NCBI GenBank assembly: GCA_035772735.1
Contig: JASDFA010000027.1
Span: forward strand, 37,678,001-37,742,000
Length of the DNA: 64,000 nucleotides
Direction of reading: 5' to 3'
Source: Datura wrightii
Taxonomy: Eukaryota; Streptophyta; Magnoliopsida; Solanales; Solanaceae
Below are positions 22,931 to 32,657 of the stretch, one piece after another. Each line of letters starts with the position of its first letter. The stretch's first letter is position 1. A program made the position numbers and the translations under genes. The notes beneath the pieces were generated by a model. The model had not been told where the DNA came from and searched no databases. It saw only the letters and a program-made list of their open reading frames with translations.

Positions 22931-23420
22931 CAAAGTTGACTCATAAAGCAGCTAAGTTTTAGTGGACAGAGGCATGTGAGTGAAGTTTTCAAAAATTGAA
23001 GGATAGGATGATTTCAGCACCTATCCTGGCTCTTCCAGAGGGTGTCGAGGGTTATGTGGTCTATTTTGATGCATTGAGAGTTGGGCTAGGTTGTGTTCTG
23101 ATGCAACACGGCAAGGTCATTGCTTATGCCTCTAGATAGTTGAGGAAGCACGAGCAAAATTATCCTACCCATGATCTTGAGTTGGCCGTAGTGGTATTTT
23201 CATTGAAGATTCGGCGCCACTACTTATACGGGGTACATGTTGATATCTTCACAGATCATAAGAGCCTCCAGTATTTGTTTCAGCAGAAGGAGTTGAATTT
23301 ACGCCAGAGAAGGTGGTTAGAATTGCTGAAAGATTATGATGTTAGCATTATGTATCATCTGGGCAAGGAAAATGTTGTAGATGATGCTCTAAGTCGCAAG
23401 TCTATGGGTAGCTTGAGTCA
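22931..23420 (+). pseudogene. Element B RNase H, broken
   Basis: Motifs YFDALRVGLGCVLMQHGKVIAYAS, NYPTHDLELAVVVFSLKIRRHYL, DIFTDHKSLQYLF and VVDDALSRK. TAG at 23137-23139 follows ASR where Gln is usual. It has the same layout as element F, and contrasts with D, where this domain is missing. Confidence 0.88.
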
Positions 23421-24694
23421 TATTCAGGTTAACAAGATTGAAATGATGAAGGCTCTACGGCAGTTGGCTAACTTACAGATTCGGTTACTGGATGCCGAAG
23501 ATGGGGGTGTTATTATCAAAAACACAGCAAAATCGTCCTTGGTAGCGGAAGTTAAGCAACGACGATATGATGATGCAGAGTTAGTCTTACTAAGAAACAG
23601 TATACCACAACAGAAGCAGAGCCTATTTGATTGTGGACCCGATGGAGTTCTTAGATACTAGGGTCATCTATGTGTACCTAAGGTGGGTGAACTAAGGAAA
23701 TTATGAATGAAGCTCATTATTCTCGATATTCAGTACAACCAGGTGCCACAAAGATGTACCGTGACCTAAGGAAGCTATATTGGTGGAATGGCATGAAAAA
23801 GGACATCACCGGTCTTGTGACTCAGTGTCCCAATTGCCAACAGGTGAAGCTTGAGCATCAGAAGCCTGGAGGTTTGGTCCAGGATGTAGAAATTCCATCT
23901 TGGAAGTGGGAGGTGATTAATATGGATTTTATTACAGGATTGCCTAGAACTAGCAGGAAGCATGATTCTATCTGGGTAATAGTTGATAGATTAACTAAAT
24001 CATCTCACTTCTTGCCAGTTAAGACCACATATGCTGCAGAGGATTATGCTAGGCTTTATGTAAGAGAGATAGTTCGCCTACATGGCGTCCCCTTGTCCAT
24101 TATTTCTGACAGAGGTACTCAGTTCACAACAAACTTGTAGAAGTCTTTCCAGAAAGGCCTGGGCACTCAGGTAAGTACTTTCATCCTCAAACAGACGGAC
24201 AGGCTGAACGCACCATTCAAACGCTTGAAGATATGTTGCGTGCCTGTGTTTTAGATTTTGGCGGAAGCTGGGAAGATCATGCTTCCTTGATTGAGTTCGC
24301 CTATAATAACAGCTACAAGGCAAGTATTCAGATGGCTCCATATGAAGCATTATATGGGCAAAAATGCAGGTCACCAGTGGGCTGGTTTGAACTTAGTGAG
24401 GCAGAGTTATTGGGGCCAGACTTAGTGCAGCAAGCTATTGACAAGGTGAAACTTATTATAGATCGACTTTAGACAGCCCAGAGCAGGCAGAAGTCTTATT
24501 CAGATGTACACCGTCAAGCGCTGGAGTTTGTTTTTAATGATTGGGTCTTCTTGAAAGTGTCACCTATGAAAGGCGTTATGCTATTTGGCCGAAAAGGCAA
24601 GTTGAGTCCTAGATATGTTGGGTCCTACATAGTTATCCACAGGATAGGAAAAGTGGCCTATGAGTAGGAGTTTCCACCAGAGTTAGCGGCAGTC
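23421..24694 (+). pseudogene. Element B integrase, 5' part, cut by element C
   Basis: HHCC region (HYSRYSVQPGATKMYRDLRKLYW ... CPNCQQ) and DDE core with MDFITGLPRTSRKHDSIWV, SIISDRGTQFT and TDGQAERTIQTLEDML, so all three catalytic residues are present. Then AYNNSYKASIQMAPYEALYGQKCRSPVGWFE and the start of the C-terminal module (KGKLSPRYVGSY, FPPELAAV). It is interrupted after codon text ELAAV by element C and resumes at 32285. Stops include one near 24138. Confidence 0.9.
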
Positions 24695-26239
24695 TGTTGA
24701 GACTGTGCAGAAGCGGTGCCAAAAACTTGTTGACGACTGCCTGAGCGCACACACAAGTGTACGTGGTCTTACAAGTAATACAGTGGCCCTTTTAAGAGCC
24801 GGATGTTGAACCCACAGGGACTGGACCAATTCAGCTAATTATCAAGTTCAAGTGTGATATTAACTTTCACAAGTGTTGATTTAGACTTTTTCGATAAAGT
24901 TTAATTAAGTCTAGGGGTGGTCATCGAAATACTATGAAAACATTCAAGAAGAAACTAGAGGTAACGCCGGATAATCATGCGATACTATGCTTTGTAATGG
25001 TTTAAGTATGGAATTATCAATTGTCGTCTCACATAATTACAATTGCATGTTCATGGTCTTTCGACCCTCTAAACACGACAAACTAGCCTCACAACTACAT
25101 CGTTGAGCAGGGATGCGACATTCTAGTTCATGGGCAATTCAATTACGTGGATGTGGTTTACAGGGTTTATGCTCTTGATTAGGGACTTTCGTACCTCAAA
25201 TCATTTAACTCAACTTGGCTTCACAACTACTTCTACGAGTGGTGATGTGATAATTCTAAGTCGGTGTCTAACTCATCCCGTTTTAATAACCAAGCAAGGC
25301 AAATTAGGTATAACTTCTTATCCTAACCGCGAATTATATCGTAAGATACAAACTTTCTCCCTATATTCTCCGTTCTTGCCTAGGGTTACTTTCTCAAGCT
25401 TTTACCTAGGTATAACGTGTGTGTTTTTATGGTGATCAATCATAAAAACAACCATAATTCAGAACGTAAGACAAAAGAACAATCAATAACTTAAAACCAA
25501 AACAAATTCACATAGTCACAGTCATATCTTGTGGCCTCAACCCTAGAGGAAGGGTTCTAGCCACTCAAGTTCGTATAATTACAAGAAAACATAATTAAAG
25601 TAACATACTTACAAGAATTTGTAGAAAAGAAGATGAAATTTAAGAACCCTAGGTGAGTTCTCCAACTTCTCCCTTCACTCCTTGGTAGTTTTTCAGAAAT
25701 ATTACGTGACAAAATATTTTTAGGAGCTAAGGGACCTATTTATAGTAAATGTGAGATGTATAAAATTGTGCCCGACATGAAATAGCTCTGTGGCACAGAG
25801 GTTATCACGCCAATTTGCCTCTGTGACACAAAGGCATCACGGATGCACACTGGAATTTGCATAAAATACACGCCAGGCAACCCCTTGCCGCGATGGCAGC
25901 GTGGCACGCTGCTTGTGCAGCGTGTTAGGGGCCGTGACACTCCCTTGTCGCACAGCCTAGCCTTCCGTGGCACGTTGCCAATACGCAGGTGGGCTGTTTC
26001 GCGCACCCTCCTTGCCGACGTTCGCGTTTTACTTCCGATTCCATGCCTCCACTTCACCAACTCATGGATTAGTTCCTCAAATTCATTTTAAACCTACAAA
26101 AACAAGAACTAATCAAGTTGGTTAGTATATATATTCACATTTACATAAAATTACATGAGAATGTATATAAATAAGTCGCTAAACAAGACAAAACTAAGTT
26201 GTAAAGTATCCCTTGGGCATGCCATTTCGCCCAAGATCA
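24695..26239 (-). repeat. Element C 3' LTR
   Basis: 1545 bp, TGTTGAGAC...CAAGATCA on the + strand, next to the PPT. The first 33 bp (24695-24727) contain a PBS-like remnant and repeat the LTR edge (second edge TGTTGACG at 24728). TATA box on the minus strand at 25737-25744. ORFs inside it recur in the partner LTR and are not coding. Confidence 0.92.
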
Positions 26240-26253
26240 CCTACCCCACACTT
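26240..26253 (-). promoter_or_regulatory. Element C polypurine tract
   Basis: The minus strand reads AAGTGTGGGGTAGG directly before the LTR start TGATCTTGGG. This is the primer site for plus-strand DNA. The core AAGTGTGGGG recurs at 27826-27835, 27957-27966 and 28355-28364 in this element. Confidence 0.85.
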
Positions 26254-28111
26254 AAAGCCTTGTTCGTCCTCGAACAACCCTTTTACATCTCATGTAAATG
26301 AAGACTCACACATAGTTAGTTTAACAAGATAATTCAAGCTACGGCTATAATGATTATTTAAGATAACAAGTTAAAAATAGAGCATGCACGATTTAATCAT
26401 TAAAATGATATATAACTATGTTAAGACTTCCTAACCTCAAGAATCGACTCTCAATCTTAGCAAACTCATGCAAATCAATCGATCAGGAAATCTGACCTGA
26501 ATGTTATCTCTCATTAAACATGTGCCCTCACAACAAGAGAGTTACCCATTTTTACTCACAAATTTTCAAATCACAACAAGTATGGGTATATGAATAAAAT
26601 TACGCTCCCTCTCTCAAAGAATTCACATGCATTATGTAGTGAACCATAAGCTTCCCTTAGTGTTTTACACCACTAATTTAAGGATGTATGAACGTAAGAT
26701 CAAGTAGGACTTAATGGGTTGTAATGTAAGACAAGGGACAGGTAGGTAATATTATGGATAATAACAGTGGCTATCTTCCCCAAGCGCTTTTAATAACTTC
26801 AACCTTCATTAAGGACATCTCTTTTCTTACTTCCTCCTCATTCTTTTCACTCTTGAATTTTCTCTTCTTGTTCCCATTTCTTTAAGCACACTCAGCTTAT
26901 TAGTAAAGGGTACTTAAACAACTTTTTCATTCATTTATTTCTTACTCCCTACTAATACTCAGGCATTTTCAAACAAGTGTACCCTTGACCTTTCTCAACT
27001 TTTACAACTGCTACTTTTCCTTCTTTTTCATGCTTCTCACTCATTCACTCTTTGGAATTTTTCACTTAAGTGCTTGGGAGTTTTGGATCAAATTCAAGGC
27101 TAATGAAAGAAAAAGGATTAAGTTTATGTTGTAGCTATCAAAGAATAGGCTTAAGGCTCAATGGGGCTCACTAGGATTCAACATTCAAGGTAGGTAAAGT
27201 GAGGGATAAAAATTAGGTTCATTCAAAGAAATGCCTAAATCATCTCCCACGGTCCACATCCTTCATTTCATTTTATATACACACCAAGCAAGTTCTAGAC
27301 ATTCCACAATAGCACGGAATATTCGAAAAACTTACACTCACAGCACATGCTCAATTCAAGACACATTCAGCAGACTCTTACTCAGCTAATCGCAAGAATT
27401 CAGAATTAAGCTTCAATGACATCGAGTCAAATTCAAGAGCCTAAGTGTCTCAAACAAAGTTATACACTTCTTACATGCTTCAACACTAACCACACTTGTA
27501 TCTTACAATCATGTATAGCACATAACAAGAACATCAAGCCATCAATTAGCTACGGGTTCAAAAACCAAAACCTATTGACTAATTTTCCTCAAGACGGTCG
27601 TCATCCATCCATCATCATAAATAGTCTCTAACTATGACTAAAAACATTATATACAGACAAAGAAAAAATCTTATTATTCAGTTCGAAGACCCCCCGTCGG
27701 AAAAGAACCGAAAAGAAAAACCAACGGGTGGTGAAGTCATGCTCAACTCAAAAATTTTTACAATATGTATCAAGCAATACATTCACCAAAATCATTAAGC
27801 ATAAAAAAATTTTAAATTTTTCTCACCCCACACTTGAATCATGCTATCTCCCCATAACATCAAATTAAAATTAAACAGGATGAGAAATACTCCCTGAGGC
27901 CTCTAAGCCTAGCTAACAGCATGCTTTTCTTCAAATTTGCACAAGTGGGTGTTTGACCCCACACTTTTTCTCTTCCATGCTTGTTAGCTTCCTCCTCCAA
28001 GGGTACTCAGACTTCCCCTCTTTCTGTGCCTAACTTTCCACCACAAACAACACATATTGAAAATAACCAAAATTAACATAAACAAAAATCACAAATTGTA
28101 CCTGCGGTACC
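26254..28111 (-). other. Element C 3' untranslated tract
   Basis: Non-coding. 26760-27840 aligns by eye with 1-1160 of element A. The two PPT-like motifs that flank the third ORF in A (1142-1151, 2524-2533) correspond in position to 27826-27835 and 27957-27966 here, only about 120 bp apart, so the third ORF and its promoter-like spacer are missing. Confidence 0.75.
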
Positions 28112-28129
28112 CTTGGGTTGCCTCCCAAG
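28112..28129 (-). other. Post-pol hairpin of element C
   Basis: Stem CTTGGG/CCCAAG with loop TTGCCT on the + strand. Same place and loop as 3732-3749 in element A but with compensated stem pairs. It follows closely after the point where C's pol text ends. Confidence 0.65.
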
Positions 28130-28172
28130 CAACGCCTTATTTTACATCGCGGCACGACGTGGACTATCCTTT

Positions 28173-29308
28173 TCAGGACATCCTCATACCTGGGTTCCCT
28201 TCCGAGAACCATCTTATTCTCTTTTGATTTTTAAAGGAAACAACCTCCACTATGTTCCTCTCTTCCTCCAACTTCTTATAAAACTGAAGCCCTTTATCAG
28301 ACTCGGGTTGAACACTTATCATTACCTTTGACCGTGGACCTGTGGAATCACCCACCCCACACTTATCCTCTAACAACACACTGACCTTACAAAGGTTTCT
28401 GTAGTATGTGGGTGAGTTAATCTCTTGGTATACTCGGAAGAGTTCTTCATCCTCGACCCTCATTTTTCGGGTCCCTGCTCTAAAGTCAATTACCGCTCCT
28501 CCGGTGGCCAAGAATGGTCGTCCCAAGATTAAGGGTACCTGTTCATCAAAATGAAAATCTAAGATATAAAATCAGCAGGTATAATAAACTTACCCACTTT
28601 GATGAGAAGGTCCTCTATGATTCCATTCGGTGCCACTCGCGACTTATCCGCCAGCTGCAGCATCAATCTTGTTGGCCTCGGTTTTCCCAACCCCAGGGTG
28701 TTAAATAAAGATAGGGGCATTAGATTAACTGCTGCCCCTAAATCACACAAATCTCGTATCACCTCAACTTTACCAATTTGTATGGGGAGGGTAAAACTCC
28801 CTGGGTCTTTGAGCTTCTTAGGAATTTTGCTTAATACCCTATGACTGCACTCCTCAGTCAATGCTATCGTCTGGACATCCACCAATCTGACTTTGTTCGC
28901 CATCACATCTTTCAAGTATTTAGCATACTTGGGCATTCCCTGCAAAACATCAAGAAAAGGCAAATTTACGTGAAGTTCTTTGAAAATCTCAAAGAACTTT
29001 TTGAAGCATTCCTCCTCTTTGCTCTTTTTGAATCTCTGAGGGAATTGTGGTGGTGGTCTTTGTGCTGGCTGCAATGAAGATTGTGCATTTTGTTGCACAG
29101 CATTCTGATTCTCTCCCTTGTCAGTGGATGGTCCTTGTCTAACCAACTCCAGTTGCACCTCATTTATTTTCTCTTTTGGCACTGCATCAGCTACTTGTTT
29201 GCCGCTCCTCAGACTGATGGTGTTGACCTGACGGGGGTTAGGATCTGTGTCACTTGGTAGTCCTCCCTGTGGTCTCATGTTTTGAGCAGCTGCTATCTGA
29301 CCCATCTA
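28173..29308 (-). pseudogene. Element C protease region, truncated pol
   Basis: Same frame as gag. Contains FPQRFKKSKEEECFKKFFEIFKELHVNLPFLDVLQG, the protease active-site text LCDLGAAVNLMPLSLF and FLATGGAVIDFRAG. After about 28173 the text no longer matches pol. It joins the 'gccgcgatgtaaaat...aggcg' sequence that in A lies after integrase, so about 3 kb of RT-RH-INT is gone. Stops at 29306-29308 and before the second part (about 28560) break it. Confidence 0.87.
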
Positions 29309-30520
29309 TTTTTCTAGATTGCAGGTGGCCAATTGTTGATTCTTCAAGTCTGATGCCATCCTCGCTTGATTTTCTGCTAATTGAGTCTGGGTATCCATGA
29401 TTTTCTGCAACATTTCCTCAATGTTGCTGCTCAACTGGCCACCATTCTGCCTATTCTGCTGATACTACTGCTGTTGAGGTTGCTGATAACTTTGCTTTTA
29501 ATTTCCACCCCAAGAAAAATTCGGGTGGCTCTGCCAATTTTTGTTGTAGTTGTTTCCAAAATTATGAGTGTTCCTCTATACATTCCCAACAAAATTGATT
29601 GATTCCGGATTGGCTCCACAATATTATGCATTGTGCCTATTGTTTCCGCAAATTTCACACCAATTCGGAGCTTGCTGAACTGCATTAACCTGGCCCTGTT
29701 GTTGGTTCATACTTAGTTTATTGAACTGAGTCATAATCTGATGCTGGAATGAAGCTAGTTGTGCCGCCAAGGCATTCATACAATCTACCTCTATCAACCC
29801 TGCTCTCTTTCCTGCCCCTCTCAATGATTCACTGTGCCATTCTGGATTTCCTTGAGCAATTCTATTCAACAGCGTGTACATCACATCATACGTCTTCTCT
29901 AAGGCTTGCCCACCCGATGCAGAGTCTAGCAAAATTTTTATGTGTGGGTATAGACTTTCTACAAAGGTATGGGCCAGCACTTCATTCGATTGTTGGTGAT
30001 GGGGACTGTCTCTTAATAATGACTTGAATCTTTCCCAAGCCAAATATAAATTCTCATCAGGCCTCTACTTGAAACTTAGTATTTCACTTCTCAATTTTGC
30101 AGTCTTGCCTGAAGAAAAGAATCTGATCAAGAACTTCTTCGCCAAATCATCCCAAGAAGTTATGGAGTTTGGTGGCTCAGCTTTCAACCACCTTTTTGCC
30201 TCTCCCAACAATGAAAATGGGAAGAGGGTAAGTCGGACATAGTCTGTGGACACTCCGGTGGGGACGAAACTGTCACTAATCTCTAAAAAGTTCTGTAAGT
30301 GCTGTTGTGGGTCCTCATATGCCATCCCAGTGAATTGACCACTAGAATGTAACAGATGTACCATGTTCTGTATCAATTCAAATTTCCCTCCAGGTTTCGG
30401 TTTACGGATACTAGAGTTCACATTCGTCGCTTGTAGAATTGCCACCTCGCGAATAAGTCTGGCTGCTATTGCTTTCGGTGACAATTGTGCTTGTCCTACG
30501 GGTGGTTGTTGTTATACCTT
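29309..30520 (-). pseudogene. Element C gag, broken by stops only
   Basis: Gag with the same layout as A: FELIQNMVHLLHSSGQFTG, DPQQHLQNFLEISD, LFPFSLLGEAKRWLKAE, AWERFKSLLRDSPHH, a nucleocapsid region CEICGNNRHNA, and a Gln/Asn-rich tail. All parts from 30484 to the protease stay in one frame. The breaks I see are stops (30065-30067, 29624, 29465-29467, 29306-29308), mostly TAG where Gln is expected. This suggests a once-intact gag-protease frame and recent decay. Confidence 0.85.
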
Positions 30521-30737
30521 TTCTTGAAGTCTTTTAAGCTTTTTCTCAAGATCTACTCTCCTTCGCAAATGAATTTGACTTCTGGTTCAAGCAACGGCTC
30601 CACAAGCTCTCTATTCCTAGCCAGCTCGGCAAGACAACCTGTCACCTGCAATAAGTCAGACTAAGACCAAGTTTCTCAACACTTGAGGAAATTTAAAAAT
30701 CACACAAAAACAGATAAATTCCCTAAACTTCGTCGAG
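30521..30737 (-). other. Element C 5' leader
   Basis: About 220 bases between the PBS and gag. Similar in length and in its first bases ('aagtttt...gacttag') to A's leader. It includes probable gag N-terminal text out of frame. No other feature seen. Confidence 0.5.
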
Positions 30738-30755
30738 TCCCCGGCAACGGCGCCA
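30738..30755 (-). promoter_or_regulatory. Element C primer binding site (tRNA-Asp)
   Basis: tccccggcaacggcgcca on the + strand, identical over 18 bases to A's site at 9273-9290 and six bases from the LTR edge at 30762. Confidence 0.93.
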
Positions 30756-30761
30756 AAAACT

Positions 30762-32279
30762 TGTTGAGACTGCGCAGCAGCGGTGCCAAAAACTTGTTGA
30801 CGACTGACCGAGCATACACACAAGTGTACATGGTCTTACAAGTAATACAGTGGCCCTTTTAAGAGCCGGATGTCGAACCCACAGGGACTGGACCAATTCA
30901 GCTAATTATCAAGTTCAAGTGTGATATTAACTTTCACAAGTGTTGATTTAGACTTCTTCTATAAAGTTTAATTAAGTCTAGGGGTGGTCATCGAAATACT
31001 ATGAAAACATTCAAGAAGCAACTAGAGCTAACGCCTGATAATCATGCGATACTACGGTTTGTAATGGTTTAAGTATGGAATTATCAATTGTCGTCTTACA
31101 TAATTACAATTGCATGTTCATGGTCTCTCGACCCTCTAAACACGACAAACTAGCCTCATAACTACATCATTGAGCGGGGATGTGACATTCTAGTTCGTGG
31201 GCAATTCAATTACGTGGATGTGGTTTACGGGGTTTATGCTCTTGATTAGGGACTTTCGTACCTCAAATCATTTAACTCAACTTGGCTTCATAACTACTTC
31301 TATGAGTGGTGATGTGATAATTCTAAGTTGGTGTCTATCTCATCCCGTTTTAATAACCAAGAAAGGCAAATTAGGTATAACTTCTTATCCTAACCGCGAA
31401 TTATATCGTAAGATACAAACTTGCTCCCTACATTCTTTGTTCTTTCCTAGGATTACTTTCCCAAGCTTTTACCTAGGTGTAACGTGTGTGTTTTCATGGT
31501 GATCAATCATAAAAACAACCATAATTCAAAACGTAAGACAAAACAACAATCAATAACTTAAAACCAAAACAAATTCATATAGTCACAATCATATCTTGTG
31601 GCCTCAAACCTAGAGGAAGGGTTCTAGCCACTCAAGTTCGTATAATTACAAGAAAACATAATTAAAGTAACATACTTACAAGAATTGGTAGAAGAGAAGA
31701 GGAAATTTAAGAACCCTAGGTGAGTTCTCCCACTTCTCCCTTCACTCCTTAGTAGTTTTTTAGAAAATTACGTGACAAAATGTTTTTAGGAGCTAAGGGA
31801 CCTATTTATAGTAAATGTGAGGTGTATAAAATTGTTCCCAGCATGAAATAGCTTCGTGGCACGGAGGTTATCATGCCAATTTGCCTCCGTGTCGCGGATG
31901 CACACTGGAATTTGCATAAAATACGCGCCAGGCAGCCCCTTGCCACGATGGCAGCATGGCACGCTGCTTGTGCAGCACGTTAGGGGCCGTGACACACCCT
32001 TGTCGTGCAGTCTGGCTTGCCGTGGCACGTTGCCACTGCGCAGGTGGGCTATTTCGCACATCCTCCTTGCCGACGTTCGCGTTTTACTTCCGATTCCATG
32101 CCTCCACTTCACCAATTCATGGATTAGTTCCTCAAATTCATTTTAAACCTACAAAAACAAGAACTAATCAAGTTGGTTAGTAACATAAAATTACATGAGA
32201 ATGTATATAAATAAGTAGCTAAACAAGACCAAACTAAGTTGTAAAGTATCCCTCGGGCATGCCATTTTGCCCAAGATCA
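30762..32279 (-). repeat. Element C 5' LTR
   Basis: 1518 bp, copy of 24695-26239. Differences include a deletion of about 16 bp near 32180 and shortening in the GC-rich hairpin block near 31880. Minus-strand TATAAATA at 31803-31810. It carries the same 33-bp terminal extension (30762-30794). Confidence 0.92.
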
Positions 32280-32284
32280 CAGTC

Positions 32285-32550
32285 TACCCAGTATTTCATG
32301 TATCAATGTTGCGAAAGTGTATACGAGACCCAACCCGTGTTATGCTATCGATGATGTCCGAATTTCTGAGGAGATGACCTACACCGAGGTTCCATTTGTT
32401 ATTCTTCACCGGCAAGTCAGGAAACTTCAAACCAAAGAAGTTGCCTCAGTTAAAGTATTATGGCGAAGTAATAACATCGAGGAAGTGACTTGGGAGGCTG
32501 AGGAGGAAATGAAGAATAAATATCTTCACCTATTTATGATGTCGACATGA
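32285..32550 (+). pseudogene. Element B integrase end with chromodomain
   Basis: Continues B's integrase after element C: YPVFHVSMLRKCIRDPT, then the chromodomain VPFVILHRQVRKLQTKEVASVKVLWRSNNIEEVTWEAEEEM and KYLHLF. Chromodomains of this class bind modified histone H3 and steer insertion into heterochromatin (family knowledge). A frame change lies near 32317 between the two parts. The aromatic residues of the core (Trp in VLW and in TWE) are kept. Confidence 0.88.
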
Positions 32551-32642
32551 TGTTAAGGTATGCGTTTGATAGTTAAGTTACTGAGTATCTATTTTGATGC
32601 ATATTAAGTAAAATTAATTTCCATTCGGGGACGAATGTTCTT
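32551..32642 (+). other. Element B 3' untranslated region
   Basis: Short non-coding stretch between the integrase stop and the PPT, with the common 'ggggacgaatgttc' text that precedes the PPT in such elements. Confidence 0.6.
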
Positions 32643-32657
32643 GGGGGGGGGGGAGAA
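32643..32657 (+). promoter_or_regulatory. Element B polypurine tract
   Basis: Eleven consecutive G followed by AGAA, directly before the 3' LTR. The long G run is probably a slippage expansion of the usual GGGGGAGAA. Confidence 0.85.

Larger units (their letters stand above)
24695..32279 (-). mobile_element. Element C: Athila-type deletion derivative keeping gag and protease only
   Basis: Flanked by an exact 5-bp target duplication CAGTC (24690-24694 and 32280-32284) inside B's integrase. Minus-strand order: 5' LTR 32279-30762, PBS 30755-30738, gag, protease region to about 28173, post-pol hairpin 28129-28112, 3' untranslated tract, PPT 26253-26240, 3' LTR 26239-24695. RT, RNase H, integrase and the third ORF present in relative A are absent. 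Everything needed in cis is present, so it could have moved with helper enzymes (inference). About 15 differences in the first 320 bp of the LTR pair by eye; it is younger than B. Confidence 0.92.

Noticed and set aside
25130..25435. 101-codon ORF, repeated at 31197-31502
   Set aside because: Both are the same part of the two LTRs of element C; the duplication reflects LTR identity and there is no coding signal.
25740..26060. Cys/Arg-rich ORFs in C LTRs (also 31786-32115) and in the A LTR (10156-10650)
   Set aside because: They arise from GC-rich hairpin repeats in the LTR; different frames are equally open and none resembles a protein family.
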